Shown: positions 44,740-54,864 of the stretch, in pieces
Layout: the number at the start of each line of letters is the position of its first letter
Numbering within the stretch: the first letter of the stretch is position 1
Assembly (NCBI GenBank): GCA_001295935.1
Contig: LJHX01000093.1
Span: 1 to 55,759, forward strand
Length of the DNA: 55,759 nt
Direction of reading: 5' to 3'
Source of the DNA: an alpha proteobacterium AAP81b
GTDB taxonomy: Bacteria; Pseudomonadota; Alphaproteobacteria; Sphingomonadales; Sphingomonadaceae
Notes under the pieces: model-generated
Told to the model about the DNA's origin: nothing
The model's input: the letters and a program-made list of their open reading frames with translations, nothing else
The model's database searches: none
Position numbers and translations under genes: made by a program

Positions 44740-45408
44740 ATGTCGCTTCTCACCTATCTCGATTCGGTCAAATCGCGCGACCCGGCGCCGCGATCGCGCC
44801 TCGAAATCCTCACCTACCCGGGGGTCTGGGCGCTCGGACTGCACAAGGTCGCCCATGCGCTGTTCGGCGCGCGGCTCTATCTCCTCGCCCGCATCGTCAA
44901 CCATCTGTCGCGCTTCCTGACGGCGATCGACATTCACCCCGGCGCGCGCATCGGCCGCAACTTCTTCATCGATCACGGCTTTGTCGTCATCGGCGAGACG
45001 GCGTTGATCGGCGACAATGTCACCATCTACCAATGCGTGACCCTGGGCGGCACCGACCCCGCCAATGGCATCGCCGGCAAGCGCCACCCGACGCTCGAGG
45101 ATGGCGTGATCGTCGGTTCGGGGGCGCAGGTGCTCGGGCCGATCACCGTCGGCCGCCGGGCGCGGGTCGGCGCCAATGCCGTCGTTACCCGCGATGTCCC
45201 CGAAGGCGCGACGATGGTCGGCATTCCGGCCAAGCCGGTGCCGGTCGATGCCGGCGACTATCAGAAGCCGTTCATGCCCTATGGCACGCCGTGCTCGCAG
45301 AAATACGATCCCGAGACGCAGAAGCTCGAACTGCTGCGCTGCGAGATCGAGGTGCTGCGGGCGCGCTTGGATGCGTTGACCGACGAGCAGCAGAAGGCCG
45401 CGGGTTGA
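44740..45408 (+). CDS. cysE: Serine O-acetyltransferase
   Basis: 222 aa from ATG 44740, with GGAG eleven bases upstream; ATG 44722 (228 aa) is equally possible. A short helical N-terminus ([20 protein letters not shown]) leads into left-handed beta-helix hexapeptide repeats ([20 protein letters not shown]). The catalytic His region [11 protein letters not shown] and the GKRHPTLED loop are conserved. It makes O-acetylserine from serine and acetyl-CoA, the first step of cysteine synthesis. The next gene overlaps its stop codon. Confidence 0.93.
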   Translation: MSLLTYLDSVKSRDPAPRSRLEILTYPGVWALGLHKVAHALFGARLYLLARIVNHLSRFLTAIDIHPGARIGRNFFIDHGFVVIGETALIGDNVTIYQCVTLGGTDPANGIAGKRHPTLEDGVIVGSGAQVLGPITVGRRARVGANAVVTRDVPEGATMVGIPAKPVPVDAGDYQKPFMPYGTPCSQKYDPETQKLELLRCEIEVLRARLDALTDEQQKAAG

Positions 45409-45737
45409 GCAGCGTCAGCGTCATCGGCGCGCGCCGCGACGTCAGCTTCACCCGCGGCGAACTCGATCGCATCCTGTCGCTCTATGGCCGCATGGTCGCC
45501 GCCGGCCATTGGCGCGACTATGCGCTGAGCCTGGGGCCGAAGGTGGCGAGCTTCTCCGCCTTCCGCCGCACCGCCGAGAACCCCGAGGTCCGCATCGTCA
45601 AGGACCCGGCGCTGCGCCTGCGCCAGGGCGAATGGGCGCTTTATGGCGAGGGCGGCGTCGTGCTCAAGCGCGGGCATGAACTCGCCGGCGTGCTGGCGCC
45701 GATCGAACGCCGGCTGATGAAGCTCGTCGAGGCCTGA
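45405..45737 (+). CDS. DUF2794-family protein
   Basis: 110 aa from a TTG at 45405 overlapping the cysE stop by four bases (TTGA), with AAGG upstream. The family signature is present: [20 protein letters not shown], then [30 protein letters not shown], and [14 protein letters not shown]. Alphaproteobacterial protein of unknown function, often found behind cysE as here. It is soluble and probably cytoplasmic. Confidence 0.9.
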   Translation: MSSVSVIGARRDVSFTRGELDRILSLYGRMVAAGHWRDYALSLGPKVASFSAFRRTAENPEVRIVKDPALRLRQGEWALYGEGGVVLKRGHELAGVLAPIERRLMKLVEA

Positions 45738-45742
45738 GGACG

Positions 45743-46150
45743 ATGGCGCTTGCCGGTCATTGCGAGTGTGGCGGGATTCGCTTCAGTGTCGACGAAAGCG
45801 CCTTGCTCGGCACCGGCTATTGCCATTGCTCGATCTGCCGGCGGCTGTCGGGGGCGCCGGTCAACGCCTGGGTGGCGGTCGATCCGGCGGCGCTGGCGGT
45901 GGCCGGGGCGCCTGCCCTGTATCGATCGTCGGAGCGTGGGCAGCGGGCCTTCTGCCCAACGTGCGGCAGCCAGCTCTGGTATGCCCCCGACGACGGCAGC
46001 TTCCTCACCCTCAACGCCACTGGCTTCGACGACCCCGAGGCGCCGGCGCTGCGGCCGCAGGTCCACATCTTCGACGCCGATCGCCTGGGCTGGTTCGAGA
46101 TTGCCGATAGCCTGCCGCGTTCGCCGGACGGCAGCCTGCCTGGGGGTTAA
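45743..46150 (+). CDS. GFA-family zinc-binding protein
   Basis: 135 aa, five bases after DUF2794. Cysteine pattern of the GFA (glutathione-dependent formaldehyde-activating-like) fold: CxCG (HCECGGIRF), YCHCSICRR and FCPTCGSQLWY, together binding structural and catalytic zinc. The true activity of most members, including this one, is unknown. Probably in one transcript with cysE and DUF2794. The C-terminus runs almost to a perfect inverted repeat. Confidence 0.92.
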   Translation: MALAGHCECGGIRFSVDESALLGTGYCHCSICRRLSGAPVNAWVAVDPAALAVAGAPALYRSSERGQRAFCPTCGSQLWYAPDDGSFLTLNATGFDDPEAPALRPQVHIFDADRLGWFEIADSLPRSPDGSLPGG

Positions 46151-46168
46151 GCCCCCAACACCGAAACC

Positions 46169-46239
46169 CGCTCATGCCGAGCGAAGTCGAGGCATGCTTC
46201 CGCATTCCGGGGGTGCCTCGACTTCGCTCGGCATGAGCG
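46169..46239. repeat. Perfect 26-base inverted repeat between convergent genes
   Basis: 46169-46194 and 46214-46239 are exact complements (GCTCATGCCGAGCGAAGTCG type), with a 19-base spacer. This sequence type is common between genes in sphingomonads. Here it can also act as a terminator for the GFA and SDR genes. Confidence 0.85.
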
Positions 46240-46282
46240 TGGGGGGTCTTGGCGGCGCTCGTTTGCGACCCCGGGGGCCAGC

Positions 46283-47176
46283 TCAGCCCCCCGCCAGCGC
46301 CGTCTGCGCCTGCGCCGAGCCGGTATCGGGAACGATCTCACCGGTGCGGTCGCTGATCTCGTCGAAGCGCGCCGCCACCGTTTCGGCGGTCATCTCGTCG
46401 GCGCCGACATGAATGCCGCGCGTCAGCGTCACATAGGCGCGCTCGAAGCCGCCACCGCCGGCGTTGATGACGGCATTGCTCGGCGCGTCCTCGCTGACCA
46501 GGAACACCGCCGCCGGCACCACCGTCTCGGGACCCATCTTCTCGAGCAGCGCCGGCGGCATCAGGTCTTCCGTCATCCGCGTCGCCGCCAGCGGCGCGAT
46601 GGTGTTGACCCGGACATTGTACTTGGCGCCTTCGAGCGCCAGCGTCTTCATCAGCCCGACAAGGCCGAGTTTCGCCGCGCCATAATTGGCCTGGCCGAAA
46701 TTGCCGTAGAGCCCGGTCGACGACGTCGTCATCAGGATGCGGCCATAGGCCTGTTCGCGCATGATCTCCCACACCGCCTTGGTGCAGATGACGCTGCCCA
46801 TCAGATGGACTTCGACGACCTGGCGGAACTCCTCAAGGCTCATCTTGACGAAGGTCTTGTCGCGCAGAATGCCGGCGTTGTTGACCAGGATGTCGATCCG
46901 GCCCCAACGCTCCTTCACAAAGGCGACCATCTTTTCAATGGCATCGGCATCGGTAACGCTGGCGCCATTGGCCATCGCCTCGCCGCCCATGGCGGTGATC
47001 TCGTCGACGACGCTCTGCGCCGCCGACAGCGACGACCCCGAGCCGTCGCGGGCGCCGCCGAGATCGTTGACGACGACCTTGGCGCCGCGGCGGGCGAGAT
47101 CGAGGGCATAGGCGCGGCCCAGGCCACCGCCGGCGCCGGTGACGATGGCGACACGGTTATCGAAACGCAGAGTCAT
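46283..47176 (-). CDS. SDR-family oxidoreductase (3-hydroxyacyl-CoA dehydrogenase-like)
   Basis: 297 aa. NAD-binding GAGGGLG at 15-21, NNAG in VNNAGILRDKTF, and the catalytic YGAAK with Ser in MTTSSTGLYG. The line VVVNDLGGARDGSG after beta-2 is typical of the (3R)-hydroxyacyl-CoA dehydrogenase domain of MFE-2-like proteins, so an acyl-CoA substrate is likely. The C-terminal ~60 residues extend beyond the SDR core. No MaoC hydratase or other fatty-acid gene is adjacent. Confidence 0.9.
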   Translation of the reverse strand: MTLRFDNRVAIVTGAGGGLGRAYALDLARRGAKVVVNDLGGARDGSGSSLSAAQSVVDEITAMGGEAMANGASVTDADAIEKMVAFVKERWGRIDILVNNAGILRDKTFVKMSLEEFRQVVEVHLMGSVICTKAVWEIMREQAYGRILMTTSSTGLYGNFGQANYGAAKLGLVGLMKTLALEGAKYNVRVNTIAPLAATRMTEDLMPPALLEKMGPETVVPAAVFLVSEDAPSNAVINAGGGGFERAYVTLTRGIHVGADEMTAETVAARFDEISDRTGEIVPDTGSAQAQTALAGG

Positions 47177-47272
47177 GTTGGCTTCAGCCCCTCAAAGCTC
47201 GGATGTTTGGCGGACGGTCTAGCGACGGGGTCGGCAAAGGCCAAGCCCGGCGGAAACGCGGGGTTGCGCGCC

Positions 47273-47989
47273 TCAGCGGCCGACCGGCACCAGCTCGGCA
47301 TCGAGGGCATAGCCCGCCGAACGGACGGTGCGGATGACATCGGGAAGCTCGTCGCCGCCGGTCGTCGTGTTGACCGCCTTGCGCAGCCGGCGGATATGGA
47401 CATCGACCGTGCGCTGCTCGACATAGACGTCGCGCCCCCAGACGGCGTCGAGCAGCTGTTCGCGGCTGAACACCCGGCCGGGGTGTTCGAGGAAATGGCG
47501 GAGCAGGCGGAACTCGGTCGGCCCCAGCTGCACCACCCGGCCGTCGCGCGTCACCTTGTGCGCCGTCGTGTCCATGACGATCCCGGCATAATCGAGATTG
47601 CCCCCCGACAGCGCCGGGCGCAGGCGGCGCAGCACGGCGCGAACGCGGGCGACGAGTTCGCGGGGGCTGAAGGGCTTGGTGACATAATCGTCGGCGCCGG
47701 TTTCGAGGCCGCGGATGCGGTCGGCTTCCTCGGCGCGCGCGGTCAGCATGACGATCGGCAGATTGGCGGTGCCCGGCGCGCGGCGCAGGCGGCGGCAGAC
47801 CTCGATCCCCGAAAGGTTGGCGATCATCCAGTCGAGGACGACGAGATCGGGCTTTTCCTCCTGCGCCAGCACCAGCGCTTCCTCGCCGTCGCCGGTGCGG
47901 ATGGTGTCGAAGCCTTCCTTTTCGAGGTTATAGGTGACGAGTTCGATGAGGTTGGCGTCGTCCTCGACGAGCAGGATCTTCGGGCGCAT
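47273..47989 (-). CDS. phoB: Phosphate regulon response regulator PhoB
   Basis: 238 aa from ATG 47989, with GGAGA inside the end of phoU, 4 bases away. Receiver domain with the phospho-acceptor Asp53 (VVLDWMIANLSG) and the acidic pair at 10-11. OmpR-type winged helix with ALSGGNLDYAGIVMD, LGPTEFRLLRHFLEHPGRVF and VEQRTVDVHIRRLRKAV. It activates phosphate-starvation genes on binding Pho boxes. The gene order places it last, after phoR and phoU. Confidence 0.95.
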   Translation of the reverse strand: MRPKILLVEDDANLIELVTYNLEKEGFDTIRTGDGEEALVLAQEEKPDLVVLDWMIANLSGIEVCRRLRRAPGTANLPIVMLTARAEEADRIRGLETGADDYVTKPFSPRELVARVRAVLRRLRPALSGGNLDYAGIVMDTTAHKVTRDGRVVQLGPTEFRLLRHFLEHPGRVFSREQLLDAVWGRDVYVEQRTVDVHIRRLRKAVNTTTGGDELPDVIRTVRSAGYALDAELVPVGR

Positions 47990-47993
47990 CGCG

Positions 47994-48716
47994 TCAGTCT
48001 CCGTCGGTGGTGCGGGCGAGATAGGTCGAGGTGTCATCGCTTTTCGGCCGGTCGGTCAGGTGTTCGCCAGTCACGGCATAATAGACCATCTCGCCAACCG
48101 AAGTGGCGTGATCGCCGATGCGTTCGAGGTTCTTGGCGACGAACAGCAGATGCGTCGATGGCGTGATGTAATGGGGGTTTTCCATCATGAAGGTCAGCAA
48201 GGTGCGGAACAGGCTGTTGTAATAATCATCGACGCCGGTATCGCGGGCACTGACGGCGCGGGCGAGTTCGGGATCGCGATCGGCAAAGGCGTCGAGGACG
48301 TCCTTGATCATGCCGGTGACGACGCGCGCCATTTCGGGAACGATGACGACGGGTTCGACGGGATGCGCCTGCGCCATCGCCGAGGCGCGCTTGGCGATGT
48401 TCTTGGCATAGTCCCCGATGCGTTCGAGCGTGCCGGCGATCTTCAGCGCGGCGACGATCTCGCGCAGATCATCGGCGAGCGGCGCGCGCAGCGCGATGAT
48501 CTTGATGGCGAGCGCCTCGGCCTCGGCTTCGAGGGCGTCGATGCGCTTGTCGTCGGCGACGCATTGCATCGCGGCATCGACGTTGCGGGTGACCAGGGCA
48601 TCGACGGCGCCGGCGATCAGCGCCTCGCACAGCCCGCCCATGCGGCTGATGATCGAGCGCAACTGCGCCAGATCCTCGTCGAACACCTTGTGCGTATGGG
48701 CAGCAATTTCAGCCAA
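47994..48716 (-). CDS. phoU: Phosphate signalling protein PhoU
   Basis: 240 aa from a TTG at 48716 with GGAGAG six bases upstream. Two three-helix bundles with the family metal motifs (KIAGTLERIGDYAKNIAKRA and FVAKNLERIGDHATSVGEMV). PhoU normally keeps PhoR inactive when phosphate is plentiful by contact with the PstSCAB transporter. The pst genes, which in most proteobacteria lie between phoR and phoU or just before phoU, are absent here. Confidence 0.95.
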   Translation of the reverse strand: MAEIAAHTHKVFDEDLAQLRSIISRMGGLCEALIAGAVDALVTRNVDAAMQCVADDKRIDALEAEAEALAIKIIALRAPLADDLREIVAALKIAGTLERIGDYAKNIAKRASAMAQAHPVEPVVIVPEMARVVTGMIKDVLDAFADRDPELARAVSARDTGVDDYYNSLFRTLLTFMMENPHYITPSTHLLFVAKNLERIGDHATSVGEMVYYAVTGEHLTDRPKSDDTSTYLARTTDGD

Positions 48717-48866
48717 TCCGACTCTCCGACGCGGGCAATGGCGGGGCTGTTCCCGGCGGCGTGTCGCGACACGTCACGCCGGCGCGCCCCGGCCGGGCAA
48801 GCCCCGACACATTGTTCCCGCTGCGGTGCACTATACGCCCGGCGTGCCGGCAATGTTGCGGTTTAT

Positions 48867-50098
<1,232 letters not shown>

Positions 50099-50108
<10 letters not shown>

Positions 50109-50794
50109 GCCAGCCTCCGCAAGCCCGGGAGCAATTCGGCATAATCGTCGATGATCAGGTCGGCGCCGAGCTCGGCGACGGGACGATCCGAAAAGCCGAA
50201 GCTGACGGCGATCACCGGCACGCCGGCGGCGCGCGCCGTCGCCGTGTCGGTGATCGAATCGCCGACGAAGACGGTATCGGCCATGTCGCCCCCGGCGGCG
50301 GCGACGCAGGCCCGCAGATGCCCGGGATCGGGCTTGGGCCGCGGCACGGCATCGAAGCCGGTGACGGCGGCAAACCGCCCCTGCCAGCCCATTGCCGCGA
50401 CCAGCGCGTCGGCAAGCGCCTGCGGCTTGTTGGTGCAGATGGCGAGGCGAACGCCGGCGGCGGCGAGCGCGTCGAGGGCGGCTTCGACGCCGGGATAAGG
50501 CCGCGAGCCATCGGCGATATGATCGGCGTAAAAAGCCAGAAACGGCGCGACGCCGGCTTCGACAAGCTCGGCGCCGGCATCACCACTGGCAGCGAGACCG
50601 CGCTCGAGCAGCTTGCGCGCACCATGCCCGACCATGTGGCGAACGTCGTCGGCGGGCACCGGCGGCCGGCCGAGCGCCGCCAGCGCGGCATTCAATGCCG
50701 CGGTCAGGTCGGGGGCGGTATCGACGAGCGTGCCATCGAGGTCGAAGACCACGGTGGCGGGCAAGGTCGCAGGAAGGGGCGAGTCGACGGCCAT
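50099..50794 (-). CDS. gph: Phosphoglycolate phosphatase (HAD family)
   Basis: 231 aa from ATG 50794. HAD motif I DLDGTLVDT with Asp18 and Asp20, motif II ICTNKP, motif III Lys in PRPKPDP, and motif IV VFVGDSITD. The motif GHGARKLLERGL in the cap matches Gph. It removes phosphate from 2-phosphoglycolate formed during DNA repair. It is divergent from glmU (105-base spacer) and overlaps the start of phoR by 10 bases, so it leads the phoR-phoU-phoB transcript. Confidence 0.92.
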
Positions 50795-50899
50795 CGCCGG
50801 CAGATGCGCTCCCGCGGCTTTCCCTGGCAAGGCGCTTGTGGCAGACGCAGCGCGGGTCCGGCATTTCGCCGCGGCCGCCAGCCCGGTCGCTGCCGCTCG

Positions 50900-52267
50900 A
50901 TGCCCGAACTTCCTGCTCCGTCGCTTGCTGGCCCCCCGGTCGCCGCTATCGTCCTCGCCGCCGGCCAGGGCAGCCGGATGAAATCGGCGCTCCACAAGGT
51001 TCTCCATCCGATCGCTGGTAAAGCGATGGTGTTGCATCTTCTCGATTCCCTTGCCGAAATTTCGCCGGCGCGGACGATTGTCGTCGTCGGCCAGGGGCGC
51101 GACCAGGTCGAGGCAGCGCTTGGGCCGCGCGGTGTCGAATTCGCCGTCCAGGCCGCCCCGCGCGGTACCGGCGACGCGGTGCGTGCCGCGCAAGACGTGC
51201 TCTCCGATTTCGATGGCGACATCGTCGTGCTGTTCGGCGACACGCCGCTCGTCGAAGCGGCGACGATCGCCCGGCTGCGCGCCGCCTTGACCGAGGATGT
51301 CGCGGTGGCGGTCCTCGGCTTCCGTCCCGACGACCCAGCCGCCTATGGCCGCATCATCGCCGACGGCGGCGAAATCCGCAAAATGGTCGAATTCAAGGAT
51401 GCCAGCGCCGCCGAGCGCGCCGTCACTTTGTGCAATTCGGGGCTGCTGGCGGTGCGCGCGCGCGACCTCTGGGCACTGCTGGCGCGGATCGGCAATGCCA
51501 ATGCCGCGGGCGAATATTATCTCCCCGACATCGTCGGCCTCGCCATCGCCGACGGCCGGCGCTGTGTCGTCATCGAAACGGGCGCCGACAAGGTAGCGGG
51601 CGTCAACAGCCGTGCCGACCTTGCCGCGGTCGAGGCGTCCTGGCAGGCGCGGCGGCGCGCCGCGATGATGGCCGCCGGGGTGACGCTGGTCGATCCGGGC
51701 AGCGTCTTCTTCGCCCATGACACGCAGATCGCCGCCGATGTGACGATCGAGCCCTTCGTGGTTTTCGGCCCCGGCGTGGGCGTCGAAAGCGGCGCCGTCA
51801 TTCACAGCCATAGCCACATCGAGGGCGCCCTGGTCGGCGCCGGGGCCAGCGTCGGCCCCTTCGCGCGCCTGCGGCCGGGAACGCGGCTGGGGGTGGGCGC
51901 CAAGGTCGGCAATTTCGTCGAAGTGAAAGCCGCCGACATCGGCGCCGGCGCCAAGGCCAGCCATTTGACCTATCTCGGCGATTGCACCGTCGGCGCGGGC
52001 GCTAACATCGGCGCCGGCACGATCACCTGCAATTACGACGGCTTCTTCAAGTACAGGACGGTGATCGGCGCCGGCGCCTTCATCGGCTCGAACAGCGCGC
52101 TGGTGGCCCCGGTGACGATCGGCGACGGCGCCTATGTCGGCGCCGGCAGCATTGTGACGCGCGATATCGCCGCCGATGCGCTTGGCCTGGTGCGCGCCGA
52201 CCAGACCGAAAAGCCCGGCTGGGCGGCGCGCTTCCGCGCGGCGATGACGGCGCGCAAGCGCGGCTAG
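50900..52267 (+). CDS. glmU: Bifunctional UDP-GlcNAc pyrophosphorylase/GlcN-1-P acetyltransferase
   Basis: 455 aa, usual length. N-terminal uridylyltransferase with the loop LAAGQGSRMKSALHKVLHPI, and GTGDAV and GEYYLPD motifs. C-terminal left-handed beta-helix acetyltransferase with VEVKAADIGAG, KASHLTYLGD and NYDGFFKYRT. It makes UDP-GlcNAc for peptidoglycan and lipid A. ATG 50900 has only a weak ribosome site (CCGCTCG region). The next core gene of the pathway, glmS, lies 700 bases on, beyond a toxin-antitoxin pair. Confidence 0.95.
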   Translation: MPELPAPSLAGPPVAAIVLAAGQGSRMKSALHKVLHPIAGKAMVLHLLDSLAEISPARTIVVVGQGRDQVEAALGPRGVEFAVQAAPRGTGDAVRAAQDVLSDFDGDIVVLFGDTPLVEAATIARLRAALTEDVAVAVLGFRPDDPAAYGRIIADGGEIRKMVEFKDASAAERAVTLCNSGLLAVRARDLWALLARIGNANAAGEYYLPDIVGLAIADGRRCVVIETGADKVAGVNSRADLAAVEASWQARRRAAMMAAGVTLVDPGSVFFAHDTQIAADVTIEPFVVFGPGVGVESGAVIHSHSHIEGALVGAGASVGPFARLRPGTRLGVGAKVGNFVEVKAADIGAGAKASHLTYLGDCTVGAGANIGAGTITCNYDGFFKYRTVIGAGAFIGSNSALVAPVTIGDGAYVGAGSIVTRDIAADALGLVRADQTEKPGWAARFRAAMTARKRG

Positions 52268-52279
52268 GCCTGCGGCTGG

Positions 52280-52309
52280 TTGCACGCACTTGTCATCGTG
52301 CGATATACG
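52280..52309 (+). promoter_or_regulatory. Candidate promoter with internal operator for the VapBC-type module
   Basis: TTGCAC at 52280-52285, an 18-base spacer, and TATACG at 52304-52309. An inverted repeat CGCAC/GTGCG (52285-52289 and 52298-52302) lies within the spacer, where an antitoxin would bind. The expected start is at or beside the ATG at 52316, so the transcript would be leaderless. Confidence 0.5.
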
Positions 52310-52315
52310 CTCCGC

Positions 52316-52585
52316 ATGCGCGCCGTGATCGATCTGCCGCCCCCGGATGTTGCCGCGCTTGATGCGCTGGCACAACGAAACCGACGTTCCCGCGCTGCCG
52401 AACTGCGCGTTGCCATCCGCACCCATCTCGAAAAGGCCGATGTTGTGCCGGAGGGGGCACCCGACGACGCAAGCGGCGATAAGGACTGGATCAAGCGCGG
52501 CGCCGGTTACTGGGCGCAGCGCGAGGATATTGGCGACGGCCTCGCCTATCAGCGCGCCATTCGTGAAGATCGCGAGTTCGGTTGA
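52316..52585 (+). CDS. Ribbon-helix-helix antitoxin of a VapBC-type module
   Basis: 89 aa from ATG 52316; this start puts the DNA-binding strand (MRAVIDLPPPDVAALDALAQ) at the N-terminus. A helix pair NRRSRAAELRVAIRTHLEKA completes an RHH fold (FitA/ParD-like). The C-terminal ~45 residues (GDKDWIKRGAGYWAQREDIG) should wrap the toxin. Its stop overlaps the toxin TTG start (TTGA). It probably represses the promoter together with the toxin. Confidence 0.8.
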   Translation: MRAVIDLPPPDVAALDALAQRNRRSRAAELRVAIRTHLEKADVVPEGAPDDASGDKDWIKRGAGYWAQREDIGDGLAYQRAIREDREFG

Positions 52586-52956
52586 GCCAGGGCGCGGCGA
52601 TCTTTGATACCAGCATCGTCATCGATTGGCTGCGTGATCGTCCGCAGGCGGTCGTCGAACTCGGTCTATACAACCAACATTACATAAGTCGCGTTACCTG
52701 GATGGAAGTACTTGCCGGAGAGCCGGCGCTGACACGCCCACATGTGGCCCAACTGATTGCTGTATTCAAAATAGTCGAAATCGATTTCCGCATCGCCCTG
52801 GCGGCTGCCGAGATACGCCATCAGAGCCGTATCAAATTGTTGGACGCGATCATCCTCGCCACCGCCCGCACGCAGGCGATGCTTCTGGTCACCCGCAACA
52901 GCAAGGACTTTCCGGCAGGCACCCCCGGCGTCCGTATTCCCTACCAGGTCAACTGA
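52582..52956 (+). CDS. vapC: VapC-family PIN-domain ribonuclease toxin
   Basis: 124 aa from a TTG at 52582 overlapping the antitoxin stop. PIN-domain acidic residues are in place: Asp9 in AIFDTSIVIDWL, Glu42 in TWMEVLAGE, Asp88 in LLDAIILATA, and Asn106/Asp109 in LVTRNSKDF. These coordinate Mg2+ for RNA cleavage, often of initiator tRNA in studied VapC. The stretch about 52670-52800 is visibly lower in GC than the flanking glm genes, consistent with acquisition. Ends 12 bases before glmS. Confidence 0.92.
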   Translation: MSQGAAIFDTSIVIDWLRDRPQAVVELGLYNQHYISRVTWMEVLAGEPALTRPHVAQLIAVFKIVEIDFRIALAAAEIRHQSRIKLLDAIILATARTQAMLLVTRNSKDFPAGTPGVRIPYQVN

Positions 52957-52968
52957 AAGCCTCCCCCC

Positions 52969-54792
52969 ATGTGCGGCATCATCGGCATCATCGGCGAGAA
53001 CGGCGTCGCCCCGCGGCTGATCGACGGCCTGCGCCGCCTCGAATATCGCGGCTATGATTCGGCCGGTATCGCAACACTCACGCCCGCCGGCATCGACCGC
53101 CGCCGCGCCGCCGGCAAGCTCGACAATCTCGTCGCCGTGCTCGCGGCCGATCCGCTGCCCGGCCATACCGGCATCGCCCATACCCGCTGGGCGACGCATG
53201 GCGCGCCGACGACTGACAACGCCCACCCCCATGCCACCGACAAGGTGGCGCTGGTCCACAATGGCATCATCGAGAATTTCAAGGAATTGCGCGCCGAAGT
53301 CCTCGCCGCCGGGCGGGTGCTGAGTTCGCAGACCGATACCGAAGTCGTCGCGCATCTCATCACCATGGCGCTCGACGCCGGTCGCGACCCCGACGCTGCC
53401 ATCGCCGGCGTCCTCAAGCGGCTGCACGGCGCCTTCAGCTTCGCGATCATCCTGCGCGACCACCCCGGGCTGATGTACGGCGCTCGCCGCGGCTCGCCGC
53501 TGGTCCTTGGATACGGGGATGGCGAGATGTTCCTCGGCTCGGACGCCCTCGGCCTCGCGCCCTTCACCAACCGCATCGCCTATCTCGACGAAGGCGATTG
53601 GGTCCGCCTCGACGCCTATGGCGCCCAGGTCTTCGATGCCGACGACCAACCCGTGGCGCGCGCCATCATCACTTCCTCGGCCTCGGCAGCGGTGATCGAG
53701 AAGGGCAATTACCGGCATTACATGGAAAAGGAGATCCACGAGCAGCCGATCGTCGTCGCCCAGACATTAGGCGCCTATCTCGACCCACTCGCCGAAACCG
53801 TCTCGCTGCCCGCCCTGCCCTTCGACCTTGCCGCGGTAAAGCGCATCCAGATCGTCGCCTGCGGCACGGCGCTGCTGGCCGGCCAGGTCGCGACCTATTG
53901 GTTCGAAAGCGTCGCGCGCATCCCCGTCAGCTTCGAAAATGCCAGCGAATTCCGCTACCGTGATCCGGTCTTCGAGCCCGGCGGGCTATGCCTGTTCATC
54001 AGCCAGTCGGGCGAAACCGCCGACACGCTCGCCGCGCTGCGCCACGCCGCCGCCGCCGGGCAGTTCATCGCCGCCGTCGTCAACGTCGCGTCATCGTCGA
54101 TGGCGCGCGAGGCGCAGCTGCTGCTGCCGACCCACGCCGGCCCGGAGATCGGCGTCGCCTCGACCAAGGCCTTCACCTGCCAGCTGGCGGTGCTCGCCGC
54201 CTTCGCCATCGCGCTGGGCCGGGCGCGCGGGGTGGTCGACGCCGCCCGCGAGGCCGAGCTTGTCCATCACCTGACCGAAGTGCCGGCGGCGATGAACGAG
54301 GCGCTCAAGGCCGAGATGGCGATCCAGGCGCTGGCGACGCCGCTCGGCAAGGCGCGCGACGTCCTCTACATCGGCCGTGGTCCCGATTATCCGATGGCGC
54401 TCGAAGGCGCGCTCAAGCTCAAGGAAATCAGCTATATCCACGCCGAGGGCTATGCCGCGGGCGAACTCAAGCACGGCCCCATCGCGCTGATCGACGAGCA
54501 TGTCCCCGTCATCGTCATCGCGCCATCGGGGCCGCGCTTCGAAAAGACGATCAGCAACATGCACGAAGTCATGGCGCGCGGCGGCCGGGTCGTGTTGATC
54601 TCGGACGCCGCCGGCATCGCCGAACAGGGCGCCGGCACCTTCGCGACGATCGCGACCCCGCCGGTCGATCCCTTCATCAGCCCACTGATCGCGGCGATCC
54701 CGATCCAGCTGCTCGCCTATCATGTCGCGCTGGCCAAGGGCACCGACGTCGACCAGCCACGCAATCTCGCCAAATCGGTGACCGTCGAATAG
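52969..54792 (+). CDS. glmS: Glutamine-fructose-6-phosphate aminotransferase (isomerizing)
   Basis: 607 aa, the normal size. N-terminal glutaminase with nucleophile Cys2 (MCGIIGIIG), RLEYRGYDSAG and TRWATHG. Two SIS sugar-isomerase domains carry CGTALLAGQVATYW, SQSGETADT and ASTKAFTCQ. The C-terminal tail AKSVTVE is conserved. It makes glucosamine-6-phosphate, feeding GlmU. The vapC end supplies its only upstream region, and no strong ribosome site (GAAAG only) lies before the ATG. No glmS ribozyme is seen. Confidence 0.95.
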   Translation: MCGIIGIIGENGVAPRLIDGLRRLEYRGYDSAGIATLTPAGIDRRRAAGKLDNLVAVLAADPLPGHTGIAHTRWATHGAPTTDNAHPHATDKVALVHNGIIENFKELRAEVLAAGRVLSSQTDTEVVAHLITMALDAGRDPDAAIAGVLKRLHGAFSFAIILRDHPGLMYGARRGSPLVLGYGDGEMFLGSDALGLAPFTNRIAYLDEGDWVRLDAYGAQVFDADDQPVARAIITSSASAAVIEKGNYRHYMEKEIHEQPIVVAQTLGAYLDPLAETVSLPALPFDLAAVKRIQIVACGTALLAGQVATYWFESVARIPVSFENASEFRYRDPVFEPGGLCLFISQSGETADTLAALRHAAAAGQFIAAVVNVASSSMAREAQLLLPTHAGPEIGVASTKAFTCQLAVLAAFAIALGRARGVVDAAREAELVHHLTEVPAAMNEALKAEMAIQALATPLGKARDVLYIGRGPDYPMALEGALKLKEISYIHAEGYAAGELKHGPIALIDEHVPVIVIAPSGPRFEKTISNMHEVMARGGRVVLISDAAGIAEQGAGTFATIATPPVDPFISPLIAAIPIQLLAYHVALAKGTDVDQPRNLAKSVTVE

Positions 54793-54864
54793 CCAGGGCG
54801 GCGACTGGGCAACCGCGACGCGACATGCCAGAAGGCCGGTGACGCACCAGGGGGGCAGCGGCAC

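Noticed and set aside
52957-52968. glmS leader considered for a glmS ribozyme
   Set aside because: The space before glmS is 12 bases, far too short, and that ribozyme is known mainly from Firmicutes.
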